In this document: positions 45,251 to 53,771 of the stretch, piece by piece
Layout: every line of letters starts with the position of its first letter
How positions within the stretch are numbered: position 1 is the first letter of the stretch
Assembly (NCBI RefSeq): GCF_016863515.1
Contig: NZ_BOPA01000036.1
Span: forward strand, 43,266 to 107,265
DNA: 64,000 nucleotides
Direction of reading: 5' to 3'
Source: Micromonospora gifhornensis
GTDB lineage: Bacteria > Actinomycetota > Actinomycetes > Mycobacteriales > Micromonosporaceae
Notes under the pieces: model-generated
Seen by the model: only the letters and a program-made list of their open reading frames with translations
The model's database searches: none
Told to the model about the DNA's origin: nothing
Position numbers and translations under genes: made by a program

Positions 45251-45280
45251 TTGACGCTGTGGTTGGCAGCACAGTACCGT
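45251..45280 (+). promoter_or_regulatory. predicted promoter of the ABC importer operon
   Basis: TTGACG (45251-45256), an 18-bp spacer and TACCGT (45275-45280). This would start transcription near 45287, just before the GGACCAC operator-like site. Confidence 0.45.
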
Positions 45281-45296
45281 CCCACATTAAGCAACA

Positions 45297-45314
45297 CGGA
45301 CCACCATATGAGCC
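45297..45314 (+). promoter_or_regulatory. IclR-type operator candidate CGGACCACCATATGAGCC
   Basis: Matches 14 of 18 bases of the site at 56282-56299 beside the iclR gene (shared CGGACCAC-NN-TATG-NN-CC). It lies downstream of the predicted -10 box and 21 bp before the start codon of the binding-protein gene, where a repressor would block transcription. Confidence 0.5.
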
Positions 45315-45335
45315 AGTCGAAGGACTGAGGTAGCC

Positions 45336-46298
45336 ATGAAGATGCGCACGTTGCGGGTAGCAGCCGCGGCCCTGCTGATTACGGTCGCTGGGGCCGCATG
45401 CGCGGAGAACCAGACGGCAGACGGCTCCGGTGGCTCCGCCGCCGAACCCTCCGCCAACGTCACGTTCGGTGTGGGGGTCGACCCGGCCTACTCGCCGATC
45501 TACCTCGCCGACCAGGAAAAGCTGTTCGCCGAGTCGGGGGTCAACGTGACGGTGACCCAGTTCCAGGAGGGCACCGGCGGCCTCGACGCGATCCTGGCCA
45601 AGCAGGGTCAGTTCACCGCCAGCACCGAGTCCAGCCTACTCAACCGGGCTACTCGCGGTGACATCAAGGGCCTGGCCGTCTTCTCCCAGTCGCCCAGCTT
45701 CATCAAGCTCGTCGCCCGCGACGGAATCGCCGACGTGACAGGCATCAAGAAGTACGGCGTCGTGCCCGGCACGGTCAACGAGTACGCCACCAACAAGGTG
45801 CTCGCGGCCAAGAACATCAGCCGGGACTCCGTCGAGTTCGTCAACGCCTCCCCCGCCGAGATGCCGGCGCTGCTGCAGCGCGGCGACGTCGACGGTTACA
45901 TCATGTGGGAGCCGTGGCCGTCGCGCGGCGTCGCCAACGGCGGCAAGATCCTGCTCACCAGCGGCGACATCGGCTACGTCTACAACCTCGTGATCGGCGT
46001 GGACGGTGCCTGGTACGAGGCGAACAAGGACGCCGCCAAGAAGGTCGTCGACACCATCGGCAAGGCGTGCGAGCAGCTCACCGCCGACCCCGCCAAGGCC
46101 GGCTCGGTCACCGAGAAGGCGATCAAGGTTCCGGCCGCCGAGGCGGAGACCCTGCTCAAGGGCGTGGAGTGCAAGGTCCGCGACTTCACCGACGAGGACC
46201 TGAAGCGCTACGCCGAGATCGCCCAGTTCCAGCAGGACAGCAAGATCGTGGAAAAGGCGGCCGACCCTGCGACGGTGATGATCAGGGGTCTGGTGTGA
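45336..46298 (+). CDS. ABC importer substrate-binding lipoprotein, SsuA/NMT1 type, 320 aa
   Basis: Lipoprotein signal with lipobox VAGAAC (Cys22). The mature part has the SsuA/ThiY/NMT1 fold: VGVDPAYSPIYLADQEKLFA, then FTASTESSLLNRA, and MWEPWPSRGVANGGKIL near residue 190. Family members bind alkanesulfonates, pyrimidine precursors, phthalate or other small organics. It heads an operon with the ATPase and permease; its stop overlaps the ATPase start (GTGTGA). Given the locus, the ligand is probably an aromatic or N-containing organic, an inference from context. Confidence 0.9.
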   Translation: MKMRTLRVAAAALLITVAGAACAENQTADGSGGSAAEPSANVTFGVGVDPAYSPIYLADQEKLFAESGVNVTVTQFQEGTGGLDAILAKQGQFTASTESSLLNRATRGDIKGLAVFSQSPSFIKLVARDGIADVTGIKKYGVVPGTVNEYATNKVLAAKNISRDSVEFVNASPAEMPALLQRGDVDGYIMWEPWPSRGVANGGKILLTSGDIGYVYNLVIGVDGAWYEANKDAAKKVVDTIGKACEQLTADPAKAGSVTEKAIKVPAAEAETLLKGVECKVRDFTDEDLKRYAEIAQFQQDSKIVEKAADPATVMIRGLV

Positions 46299-47179
46299 CA
46301 CCCCACGGCACCCGTACGGCAGCCCCGACCGGCCGGTCGTCATCGACCGGCCGGGGCGGGGCCCCCGTCTCCCTGCGTGAGGTCGACATCCGCTTCGGCG
46401 ACTTCGACGCGGTGCGCGGGGCGACGCTCGACATCGCGGCAGGCGAGTTCGTCTGCCTGCTCGGGCCCAGCGGCTGCGGCAAGTCGACGCTGCTCAACGC
46501 GGTCGCCGGGTTCGTCACACCGGCCGGCGGCGAGGTCACCTGCGGCAATGCCCCGGTCACCGGGCCGGACGTGTCGCGCGGTGTGGTCTTCCAGAGCGCG
46601 GAGGCACTGTTCCCCTGGTTGACCGTCCGGCAGAACGTCAGCTTCGGCCCCCGGATGCGGCGCATGCCGAAGGCGCAACGCGCCGCCGTGGAGGACCGTT
46701 ACCTGGCGATGGTCGGGCTCAGCCACAGCGCGGACAAGTTCCCCAGCCAGCTCTCCGGCGGCATGCGACAGCGGGCGCAGCTGGCCCGGGTACTGGCCAA
46801 CGAGCCCTCCGTCGTCCTGATGGACGAGCCGTTCGGGGCCCTGGACGCGCAGACCCGGCTGGTCATGCAGGTCGAGCTGGACCGGATCTGGCGCGACACC
46901 GGTGCCACCATCCTGTTCGTCACCCACGACATCGGCGAGGCGATCCTGCTCAGCGACCGCATCGTCACCATGACGGCGGGTCCGGCCGCCGCCATCAAGA
47001 ACGTCTACCCGTGCGACCTGCCCCGACCGCGTGACCTCACCGACCCGGCCAGCGCCGCCCTGTTCCGGCAGCTGCGCGAGGACATCGGCGAGGAGGTGGC
47101 CCGGACCCTGCGGGCCCAGGGGCTCGACGACGGGCACGACGGCCGGTCGACCGGCGATCAGAAAGGGGCGGGACGATGA
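46295..47179 (+). CDS. ABC importer ATPase, SsuB/TauB type, 294 aa
   Basis: Complete ABC ATPase: Walker A GPSGCGKS (57-64), Q-loop at FQSAEALFPW, signature LSGGM (153-157), Walker B VLMDEP (174-179), and switch His in FVTHDIGEA. Start GTG 46295 lies inside the last codons of the binding-protein gene with CAGGGG before it; the long frame upstream to 45905 is a shadow. The last bases overlap the permease start (ATGA). Confidence 0.9.
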   Translation: MTPHGTRTAAPTGRSSSTGRGGAPVSLREVDIRFGDFDAVRGATLDIAAGEFVCLLGPSGCGKSTLLNAVAGFVTPAGGEVTCGNAPVTGPDVSRGVVFQSAEALFPWLTVRQNVSFGPRMRRMPKAQRAAVEDRYLAMVGLSHSADKFPSQLSGGMRQRAQLARVLANEPSVVLMDEPFGALDAQTRLVMQVELDRIWRDTGATILFVTHDIGEAILLSDRIVTMTAGPAAAIKNVYPCDLPRPRDLTDPASAALFRQLREDIGEEVARTLRAQGLDDGHDGRSTGDQKGAGR

Positions 47180-48006
47180 CCGTCGACGTACGCACCGACC
47201 CGGCGCCGGCCTCGGTCGCGCCGCGCCGGCCGACGCGGCGCCGTAGCGCCAAGCCCCGGCTGACCCGGATCGGGCTGTCGGTGCTCTCCGTGGCCCTCGG
47301 CATCCTCGTCTGGGACCTGGTCAGCCGCAACTACACCGCGTTCTTCCTGCCGTCGCCGATGCTGACCTGGCAGGGCGCCGTCGACCTGATCCGCGACGGC
47401 ACCCTGTGGGACTCGATCACCGCCTCGTCGACCCGCATCCTGACCGGTTGGGCGCTCGGTGTGGTGATCGGTGTGCCGGTGGGGCTGCTCATGGGATGCA
47501 TCCCCTGGCTGCGGCTGATGCTCGACCCGTACATCCAGTTCTTCCGGTTCGTGCCGCCGATCGCCTTCGTCACCCTGGCGATCATCTGGCTCGGTCCGGG
47601 CGAGGCGTCCAAGGTCGCGCTGATCTTCTACACCACCGTCTTCATCGTCGCGCTCAACACCCTTGCCGGTGTGCTGGCCGTCGACGATCTGCGGTTGCGG
47701 GCGGCCCGTGCGCTGGGCGCCTCGCCGCTGCGCACCCTCGTGTCGGTGGTGCTGCCGTCCACGGTGCCGCACGTCGTCACCGGTGCCCGGCTCGCCATGG
47801 GCAACTCGTTCCTGACGATCGTCTCCGCCGAGATCGTCGCGGCGCAGAGCGGCCTGGGCTCGCTGATCTGGACCGCTCGCAACTACGCCAAGACCGAGTG
47901 GGTCTTCGTCGGCATCCTCGCCCTCGGACTGCTCGGCTACCTCTTCGACTGGATCTTGCGCACCGTCACGCGGACCACCCTGCGCCGCTACGGCGTCACC
48001 TTCTGA
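47176..48006 (+). CDS. ABC importer permease, SsuC/TauC type, 276 aa
   Basis: Six-helix inner membrane permease with the EAA loop recognisable at residues about 175-195 (RAARALGASPLRTLVSVVLP). A ~35-residue basic N-terminus precedes the first helix. It completes the importer together with the two preceding genes; ATGA coupling with the ATPase. After it an 83-bp gap with a twice-repeated TGACGCCGCCACCGC (from 48005 and 48023) precedes hyuA. Confidence 0.9.
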   Translation: MTVDVRTDPAPASVAPRRPTRRRSAKPRLTRIGLSVLSVALGILVWDLVSRNYTAFFLPSPMLTWQGAVDLIRDGTLWDSITASSTRILTGWALGVVIGVPVGLLMGCIPWLRLMLDPYIQFFRFVPPIAFVTLAIIWLGPGEASKVALIFYTTVFIVALNTLAGVLAVDDLRLRAARALGASPLRTLVSVVLPSTVPHVVTGARLAMGNSFLTIVSAEIVAAQSGLGSLIWTARNYAKTEWVFVGILALGLLGYLFDWILRTVTRTTLRRYGVTF

Positions 48007-48089
48007 CGCCGCCACCGCGTCACCTGTTGACGCCGCCACCGCACACCGCCTGACGGTCGGTCTCCCCTCTTTACGAAAGGCACTTCCGC

Positions 48090-50099
48090 ATGCTCTGCAT
48101 CGGCGTCGACATCGGCGGCACGTTCACCGACGTGATCGTCTACGAGCCGGCCACCGCACGGCTCGCCGAGGCGAAGACCCTGTCGACGCCGCACGATCCC
48201 GCGGCGGCGATCTTCGAAGGGCTGGCCAAGCTCGGCGTCTCCCTGGACGCGGTGGACCGCTTCGTGCACGGCACCACGCGGGTGACCAACGCCCTGCTGG
48301 AGGGCTCCGGCGACCCGGTCAGCGTGGTCACCACCGACGGCTTCCGCGACGTGCTGGAGATGGGCCTCGGGCACCGGCCGCAGCTCTACAGCGTCAAGGA
48401 GGCGGCACGCCCGTCGTTGGTGCCCCGCTCCCTGCGGCACACGCTGCGGGAGCGGGTCGCCGCCGACGGCTCGGTCATCGAAGCGCTCGACACCGACCAC
48501 TTGGACGAGGTCCTGGACCGGGTCGCCGCCGCCGGTCCGGGCACCGTCGCGGTCTGCCTGCTGCACTCGTACCGCAACCCGGCCCACGAGCGGGCCGCGG
48601 CGCAGCGGCTCGCCGAGCGCTACCCGAACCTGGTCTGCACGGTCTCCTCGGACGTGGTGCCGGAGCAGGGCGAGTACGAGCGGTTCGCCACCACGGTGCT
48701 CAACGCCAGCGTCCGGGGCACCGTCGCCGACTACCTGCGCGGGCTCGGCGCCGCCCTGGCCGGTGCCGGCTACCTGCATCCACTGTCGATCATGACCAGC
48801 AGCGGGGGCGTCGTCTCCACCGACGAGGCCAGCCGGCTGCCCATCAACCTGGCGCTCTCCGGCCCGGCCGGCGGTGTCGCCGCTGCCGTCTATGTCGCCG
48901 GTCTGGCCGGCTACTCGAACGTGATCACCTGTGACATCGGCGGCACCAGCACCGACGTCTGCCTGATCAAGGACGGCGCGCCGCTGATGACCAGCGACGG
49001 GACGATCGCCGGTTTCCCGAACCGCACGTTCCAGGTGGAGATCAACACGATCGGGGCGGGCGGTGGTTCCATCGCCTGGCGTGACCTCGGCGGCGAGTTG
49101 CGGATCGGTCCCCGCAGCGCCGGCTCCACGCCCGGTCCGGCCTGCTACGGCCGCGGCGGCACCGAGCCGACCACCACCGACGCCCACCTGCTGGTCGGGC
49201 ACCTCGACCCGCAGGAGAGTCTGGGCGGCGAGGTGCAGCTGGACCCGGCACCCGCGCAGGCGGCCGCGGCAGCGCTCGCCGAGCAGCTCGGGCTGGACGC
49301 GATGGAGTTGGCGCACGGCATCCTGCGGCTGGCCACCATCAAGATGACGAGCGCGATCAAGGAGATCTCCGTGGCCCGCGGCCACGACCCCCGCGACTTC
49401 GTGCTGATGCCCTTCGGCGGCGCCGGTCCGATGCACGCCACGGCGCTCGCCGACGAACTGGGCATCAGCCGGGTGCTGGTGCCGCCGGTGCCGGGCAACT
49501 TCTCCGCGCTCGGGTTCGTCACCGCCCGCGCCCGGCACGACTACGTGCGTACCGTCCTGGCCGCCGCCGACGAGTCCGGCCTGGCCGCGGCACAGGCGGT
49601 CGTCGCCGAGTTGGAGGACGCCGCCCGGGCGCAGCTCAAGGCGGAGGACGGGGTCGAGGCCGACCAGGTGTCGTTCGCGCTGACGGTCGGCATGCGCTTC
49701 CGCGGCCAGAGCCACCACCTGGCCGTCGCCGTCGACGGCCTGCCGGCTACCGCCGAGGACCTGGTCGCGGCCTTCCACGCCGCGTACGCCGAGCGGTACG
49801 CCTACGTGCGCACCGACCACCCGGCCGAGATCGTGAACTGCCGGCTGACCGCCTTCGGGCCCAGCCCCGTGGTGCGTTTCGCCGCCCCCTCCGGCGGCGA
49901 GGCCCAGCCGGAGCGGACCCGGCTGTACGGGCCGGACGGCTGGGTGGACGCCGCCGTGTGGCGGCGCAGCGAGCTGGGACCGGGCATCCGGGTGACCGGC
50001 CCGGCCGTGGTGCGGGAGAACGGCAGCACCACAGTCGTCGGGGCCGGCTGGAGCGGCGCGGCCGACGAGCACGGCAACCTGCTGCTCACCCGGGACTGA
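48090..50099 (+). CDS. HyuA-type subunit (hydantoinase/oxoprolinase/acetophenone carboxylase family), 669 aa
   Basis: ATP-binding subunit of the HyuA/HyuB family, whose members hydrolyse N-methylhydantoin or 5-oxoproline with ATP, open lactams, or carboxylate acetone or acetophenone. ASKHA-type phosphate loops are visible: GVDIGGTFTDVIVYE at the N-terminus and CDIGGTSTDVCLIKDG near residue 283, plus GGAGPMHA near 450. Length is normal for a stand-alone HyuA. ATG 48090 has GAAAGG about 11 nt upstream. Its partner HyuB lies 6.3 kb away at 56378, beyond the iclR gene, which is unusual since the two are commonly adjacent. The substrate is unknown. Confidence 0.85.
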   Translation: MLCIGVDIGGTFTDVIVYEPATARLAEAKTLSTPHDPAAAIFEGLAKLGVSLDAVDRFVHGTTRVTNALLEGSGDPVSVVTTDGFRDVLEMGLGHRPQLYSVKEAARPSLVPRSLRHTLRERVAADGSVIEALDTDHLDEVLDRVAAAGPGTVAVCLLHSYRNPAHERAAAQRLAERYPNLVCTVSSDVVPEQGEYERFATTVLNASVRGTVADYLRGLGAALAGAGYLHPLSIMTSSGGVVSTDEASRLPINLALSGPAGGVAAAVYVAGLAGYSNVITCDIGGTSTDVCLIKDGAPLMTSDGTIAGFPNRTFQVEINTIGAGGGSIAWRDLGGELRIGPRSAGSTPGPACYGRGGTEPTTTDAHLLVGHLDPQESLGGEVQLDPAPAQAAAAALAEQLGLDAMELAHGILRLATIKMTSAIKEISVARGHDPRDFVLMPFGGAGPMHATALADELGISRVLVPPVPGNFSALGFVTARARHDYVRTVLAAADESGLAAAQAVVAELEDAARAQLKAEDGVEADQVSFALTVGMRFRGQSHHLAVAVDGLPATAEDLVAAFHAAYAERYAYVRTDHPAEIVNCRLTAFGPSPVVRFAAPSGGEAQPERTRLYGPDGWVDAAVWRRSELGPGIRVTGPAVVRENGSTTVVGAGWSGAADEHGNLLLTRD

Positions 50100-50101
50100 C
50101 C

Positions 50102-51667
50102 ATGGCGACACTCGCCCTCGACGCCGTGCTGCTCGACGCGGCGGCGCGGCACCCGGACCGACCGCTGTACGCCTTCGCGGAGCTGGACCGCCCGGTCACG
50201 TACGCCGAGTTCGCCGAGCTGGCCGGCCGGGGCGCCGCCGTGCTGGCCGCCCACGGCATCGGTCGCGGTGACCGGATCGCGGTGTGGTCGGAGAACAGCC
50301 TCGCCTGGCTGACGCTGCTCGCCGCGGCGGCCTGGCGCGGCGCGGCACTTGTCACCCTGCACCCCGGTCTGACCGGGGCAGAACTGGCCGAGGCGGTGGC
50401 CCGCGCCCGTCCGCGCCGACTGTTCGTGGCCGGCCGGATCCGCGACCGGGACTCCGTCGCCGAGGCGGTCGCCGCCCTGGCCGGAGCGCCGTACGCGCCG
50501 GACGGCATCCACCCGCTCGGTGACGACGGCGGCCGGGAGGCGCTGGCGGCGTTGCCCGGCTGGGCCGACCCGACGCCGGAACCGGTCGGTGCCGCCGACG
50601 CGGTGCTGAACATCCAGTTCACCTCGGGCTCCACCGGCCCGGCGAAGATGGTGACGTTGAGCGGCCGCAACCTGGTGCGCAACGCGCAGTGGACGGCCCA
50701 GGCGGCCGGGCTGCACTCCGGCGACGTGCTCGCCTCACCGCTGCCGTTGGCGCACGCCGCCGGGCTGAGCAGCGGTGCGGTGCTCGCGCTTGTCACCGGG
50801 GCGCTGTGGGTGTCGACTCGCCGGTTCCGTTCCGAGACGGTGCTGGATCTGATCGAGCGGCACCGCTGCACGGTGCTGCAGGCCGTGCCGACGATGGCCA
50901 CGATGATCGCCGATCGGGTGCAGGCCGAGCCGCAGCGGTGGGACATCTCCTCGCTGCGGGTCGGTTTCCTCGGCGGCGCGCCGTGCCCGCCCGCACTGCG
51001 GGAGCGGACCGTACGCGTGCTGGGCCTGGACCGGGCGGCCGTCATCTACGGCCAGACCGAGGCAGGTCCCACGATCAGCGTCGACCCGGGCGACGGCAGT
51101 TGTGCCCCGGTCGGGCTGACCGTCGGGCGGATCGTGCCCGACCTCGACGCGGTCGTGGTGCAACCCGGCACCCGGCAGCCCCTGCCGTCGGGTAAGGCCG
51201 GGGAGCTGCTGGTACGCGGCGAGTCGGTCACCTCCGGCTACCTGGACGACCCCGCCGCCACCTCCGCCGCCCTGACCGCCGACGGTTGGCTGCGCACCGG
51301 CGACCTCGGCGCGCTCAGCGCCGAGCGGGTGTTCACCCTCACCGGCCGGGTCAAGGAACTCATCATCCGTGGCGGCGAGAACGTCAGCCCGGCCGAGGTG
51401 GAGGCCGTGCTCTGCGAGCACGACGCCGTCGGTCAGGCCTGCGTGCTCGGTGTGCCGTCGGCGCGCTGGGGTGAGGAGGTCGGAGCGCTGCTGATCGCCG
51501 CGCCCGGCGCACGGCTGGACGTCGACGACGTGCTCGCCGCGGTGGCCGGGCGACTGGCCCGGCACAAGCTGCCCACCCGGGTACGCGTGGTCGCCGACCT
51601 GCCGCTGCTGCCGTCCGGCAAGGTCGACCGACGCGCCGCGCTGACGTTGTTCGAGGGGGAGAACTGA
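50102..51667 (+). CDS. AMP-forming acyl-CoA synthetase-like ligase, 521 aa
   Basis: ANL superfamily enzyme that activates a carboxylic acid as acyl-AMP and then the CoA thioester. Visible core motifs: P-loop-like FTSGSTGPAKMV (about 177-188), IYGQTEAGPT (about 317-326), GWLRTGDLG (about 397-405) and the catalytic Lys in LPSGKVDRR near the C-terminus. Starts two bases after the hyuA stop, and its stop TGA shares a base with the next ATG. Probably makes a CoA ester for the hydratases of this locus. Confidence 0.9.
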   Translation: MATLALDAVLLDAAARHPDRPLYAFAELDRPVTYAEFAELAGRGAAVLAAHGIGRGDRIAVWSENSLAWLTLLAAAAWRGAALVTLHPGLTGAELAEAVARARPRRLFVAGRIRDRDSVAEAVAALAGAPYAPDGIHPLGDDGGREALAALPGWADPTPEPVGAADAVLNIQFTSGSTGPAKMVTLSGRNLVRNAQWTAQAAGLHSGDVLASPLPLAHAAGLSSGAVLALVTGALWVSTRRFRSETVLDLIERHRCTVLQAVPTMATMIADRVQAEPQRWDISSLRVGFLGGAPCPPALRERTVRVLGLDRAAVIYGQTEAGPTISVDPGDGSCAPVGLTVGRIVPDLDAVVVQPGTRQPLPSGKAGELLVRGESVTSGYLDDPAATSAALTADGWLRTGDLGALSAERVFTLTGRVKELIIRGGENVSPAEVEAVLCEHDAVGQACVLGVPSARWGEEVGALLIAAPGARLDVDDVLAAVAGRLARHKLPTRVRVVADLPLLPSGKVDRRAALTLFEGEN

Positions 51668-53025
51668 TGCAGCTGGGGTCGTGTTTTCTCGATTCGTTGA
51701 CGGTCACCAGCTTCTTCGGCAACGCCGAGATGCGCGGGGTGTTCAACGACCGGCAGCTGATGCAGTCCTGGCTGGACGTGGAGGCCGCGCTGGCGCGCGG
51801 GCAGGCGTCGCTGGGGATCATCCCGCAGGCTGCCGCGGATGCCATCTCGGCGACGGCCCGGCTGGAGAAGCTGGACGCGGCGGCCCTGGCCTCCGATGCC
51901 GAGGACACCGTGCACCCGCTGGTGCCGCTGGTGCGTGCCCTGACCGCGGCCTGTCCGGGCGACGCGGGACGTTACGTGCACCTGGGCGCCACCACGCAGG
52001 ACGTGATGGACACCGGCTTCGTGCTGCGGGCCCGGGCCGGCCTGGACATCGTCGGCCGTCAGCTCGACGAGTTGGTGCGGCTGTTGCGGCGGTTGGCGCT
52101 GCGGCACCGCAGCACCCCGATGCCGGCGCGCACCCACGGTCAGCAGGCGTTGCCGACGACGTTCGGGCTGCGTCTGGCGGTGTGGCAGAGCGAGTTGCAG
52201 CGTCACCGTGCCCGGCTGCGGGAGATGCGCGCCCGGCTGTTGGTGACGAGCATGGGTGGGGCGGCGGGCACCATGGCCGGGTACGGGCCGCAGGCGTTCG
52301 CGCTGGAGCGGGCCGTCGCCGAGGAGTTGGGGCTGGGGGTGGCGGACACCCCCTGGCATGCCACCTCCGACCGGTTCGCCGAGTGTCTGATGGTGCTGGG
52401 TCTGGTGGCGTCCAGCGGCGAGAAGCTGGCTCGGGAGGTCTACTTCCTGGGTCGTACCGAGGTCGGTGAGGCGTACGAGCCGCAGCGGGCGACCCAGGTG
52501 GGCAGCAGCACCATGCCGCACAAACGCAACCCGATCCGCTGCGAGGCGGTGATCGCGGCGGCCAGCACGCTGCGCGCGCAGGTGCCGCTGGCGCTGCAGA
52601 CGATGGTCGCGCAGGACGACCGGGACATGGGCGTCGGCATGACGCTGTGGAAGCTGCTGCCGGAGTGCTTCATCCTCATCGGCGGTGTCCTGGAACGCCT
52701 GGTGGAGGTCTTCGGTGACCTGGGTGTGAATCCGGACCGGATGCGCGCCAACCTCGACATCACCGGCGGGCTGGTGCTGTCGGAGGCGGTGATGTTGCGG
52801 CTGGCCGGCCCGTTGGGTCGTGAGCAGGCGCACCACCTGGTGATGCGGGTGGTGCGCGACAGCCTGGAACAGGGTCGCCCGTTCGCCGAGGTGCTGCGCG
52901 GCGACCCGGAGGTCGCCGCCGCCCTGTCCGGCGGGGACATCGCCGAACTGCTCGATCCCCTGTCGTACGTCGGTCACGCCGCCGCCCTGGTGGACCGCGC
53001 CCTGCTCACCTCGGAGTCGCCCTGA
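51667..53025 (+). CDS. fumarate lyase superfamily enzyme (adenylosuccinate lyase / carboxymuconate cycloisomerase-like), 452 aa
   Basis: All-helical lyase with the family signature GSSTMPHKRNP (about 278-288), the upstream HLGATTQDVMDTG (about 104-116) and TPMPARTHGQQALP (about 150-163) motifs. Family reactions release fumarate or cyclise carboxymuconate. Closest in feel to adenylosuccinate lyase and 3-carboxy-cis,cis-muconate cycloisomerase; a purine-biosynthetic role is unlikely in this catabolic operon. Overlaps its neighbours by single bases on both sides, so it is tightly coupled. The actual substrate cannot be told. Confidence 0.85.
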   Translation: MQLGSCFLDSLTVTSFFGNAEMRGVFNDRQLMQSWLDVEAALARGQASLGIIPQAAADAISATARLEKLDAAALASDAEDTVHPLVPLVRALTAACPGDAGRYVHLGATTQDVMDTGFVLRARAGLDIVGRQLDELVRLLRRLALRHRSTPMPARTHGQQALPTTFGLRLAVWQSELQRHRARLREMRARLLVTSMGGAAGTMAGYGPQAFALERAVAEELGLGVADTPWHATSDRFAECLMVLGLVASSGEKLAREVYFLGRTEVGEAYEPQRATQVGSSTMPHKRNPIRCEAVIAAASTLRAQVPLALQTMVAQDDRDMGVGMTLWKLLPECFILIGGVLERLVEVFGDLGVNPDRMRANLDITGGLVLSEAVMLRLAGPLGREQAHHLVMRVVRDSLEQGRPFAEVLRGDPEVAAALSGGDIAELLDPLSYVGHAAALVDRALLTSESP

Positions 53026-53771
53026 TGAACGAACCGTCCGTGTTGCTGGAGCGGGCCGGTCGGCTGGCCCGGATCACGCTGAACCGCCCACACCGGCGCA
53101 ACAGCTTCGACCTGGCGATGCTGGCCCGGTTCGAGGACGTGCTGCACGAGGTGGGCCGCGACTCCGAGGTGGAGGTGCTGGTGCTCACCGGCGCCGGGTC
53201 GGCGTTCTGCGCCGGCACCGACCTCGACGAGCTGGCCACCCTGGACGCGGCCACCACCATGCACGTGCAGCGCCGTACGGCCGAATTGGTGGAGCGCTGG
53301 TACCGGATGGAGCAGACCACGGTGACCGTGTTCAACGGCCCGGCGATCGGCTCCGGCGCGGTGCTCGGCCTCGCCGCCGACCTACGGGTGGCCGCCGACA
53401 GCTGCTTCTTCACCTTCCCCGAGGTCACCTTCGGCATCCCGCTGACCTGGAGCGGCATGGCGATCCTGGCCGACCTGGTCGGCGCGGACCGGGCGAAGCG
53501 CTGGCTGCTGCTGGGCGATCGGATCACCCCGGCCGAGATGCTGCGGCACGACCTGGTCACCGCGGCGGTGCCGGCGGACGAGCTGGGCGCGGCGTGTGAC
53601 GCGGTCATCGAACGGCTGCTGGCCGTCTCGCCGGTGGGTCGGTCGATGACGAAACGTGCCGCCCGGCTGGCCGGGCCGAGGTTCGAGGCCGCCGCCAACG
53701 ATTCGTATCTGGGGGCGTTGAGCGTCGCGTTGCGGCCGGCGGGCGCCTATCCGAAGGGCGGGAAGCCGTGA
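53025..53771 (+). CDS. enoyl-CoA hydratase/isomerase family protein, 248 aa
   Basis: Crotonase fold: LARITLNRPHRRNSFDLAML at the start, first oxyanion segment AGSAFCAGTDLDELATLD (about residues 56-75), and second segment NGPAIGSGAVLGLAADLRVA (about 104-123). The position of the usual second catalytic Glu reads PEVTFGIPLTW. It acts on a CoA thioester, presumably from the ligase two genes upstream. ATGA overlaps on both sides. Confidence 0.9.
   Translation: MNEPSVLLERAGRLARITLNRPHRRNSFDLAMLARFEDVLHEVGRDSEVEVLVLTGAGSAFCAGTDLDELATLDAATTMHVQRRTAELVERWYRMEQTTVTVFNGPAIGSGAVLGLAADLRVAADSCFFTFPEVTFGIPLTWSGMAILADLVGADRAKRWLLLGDRITPAEMLRHDLVTAAVPADELGAACDAVIERLLAVSPVGRSMTKRAARLAGPRFEAAANDSYLGALSVALRPAGAYPKGGKP

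Noticed and set aside
48005..48040. TGACGCCGCCACCGC direct repeat as an operator
   Set aside because: Short GC-rich repeat at the end of the permease gene with no symmetry; most likely a local duplication.
47988..50111. 707-aa minus-strand open frame opposite hyuA
   Set aside because: No motif, antisense composition; hyuA on the plus strand has clear phosphate-binding motifs.
51667..53025. purB (purine biosynthesis) assignment
   Set aside because: Family signature fits, but the gene is embedded in a catabolic operon and superfamily members have many substrates.
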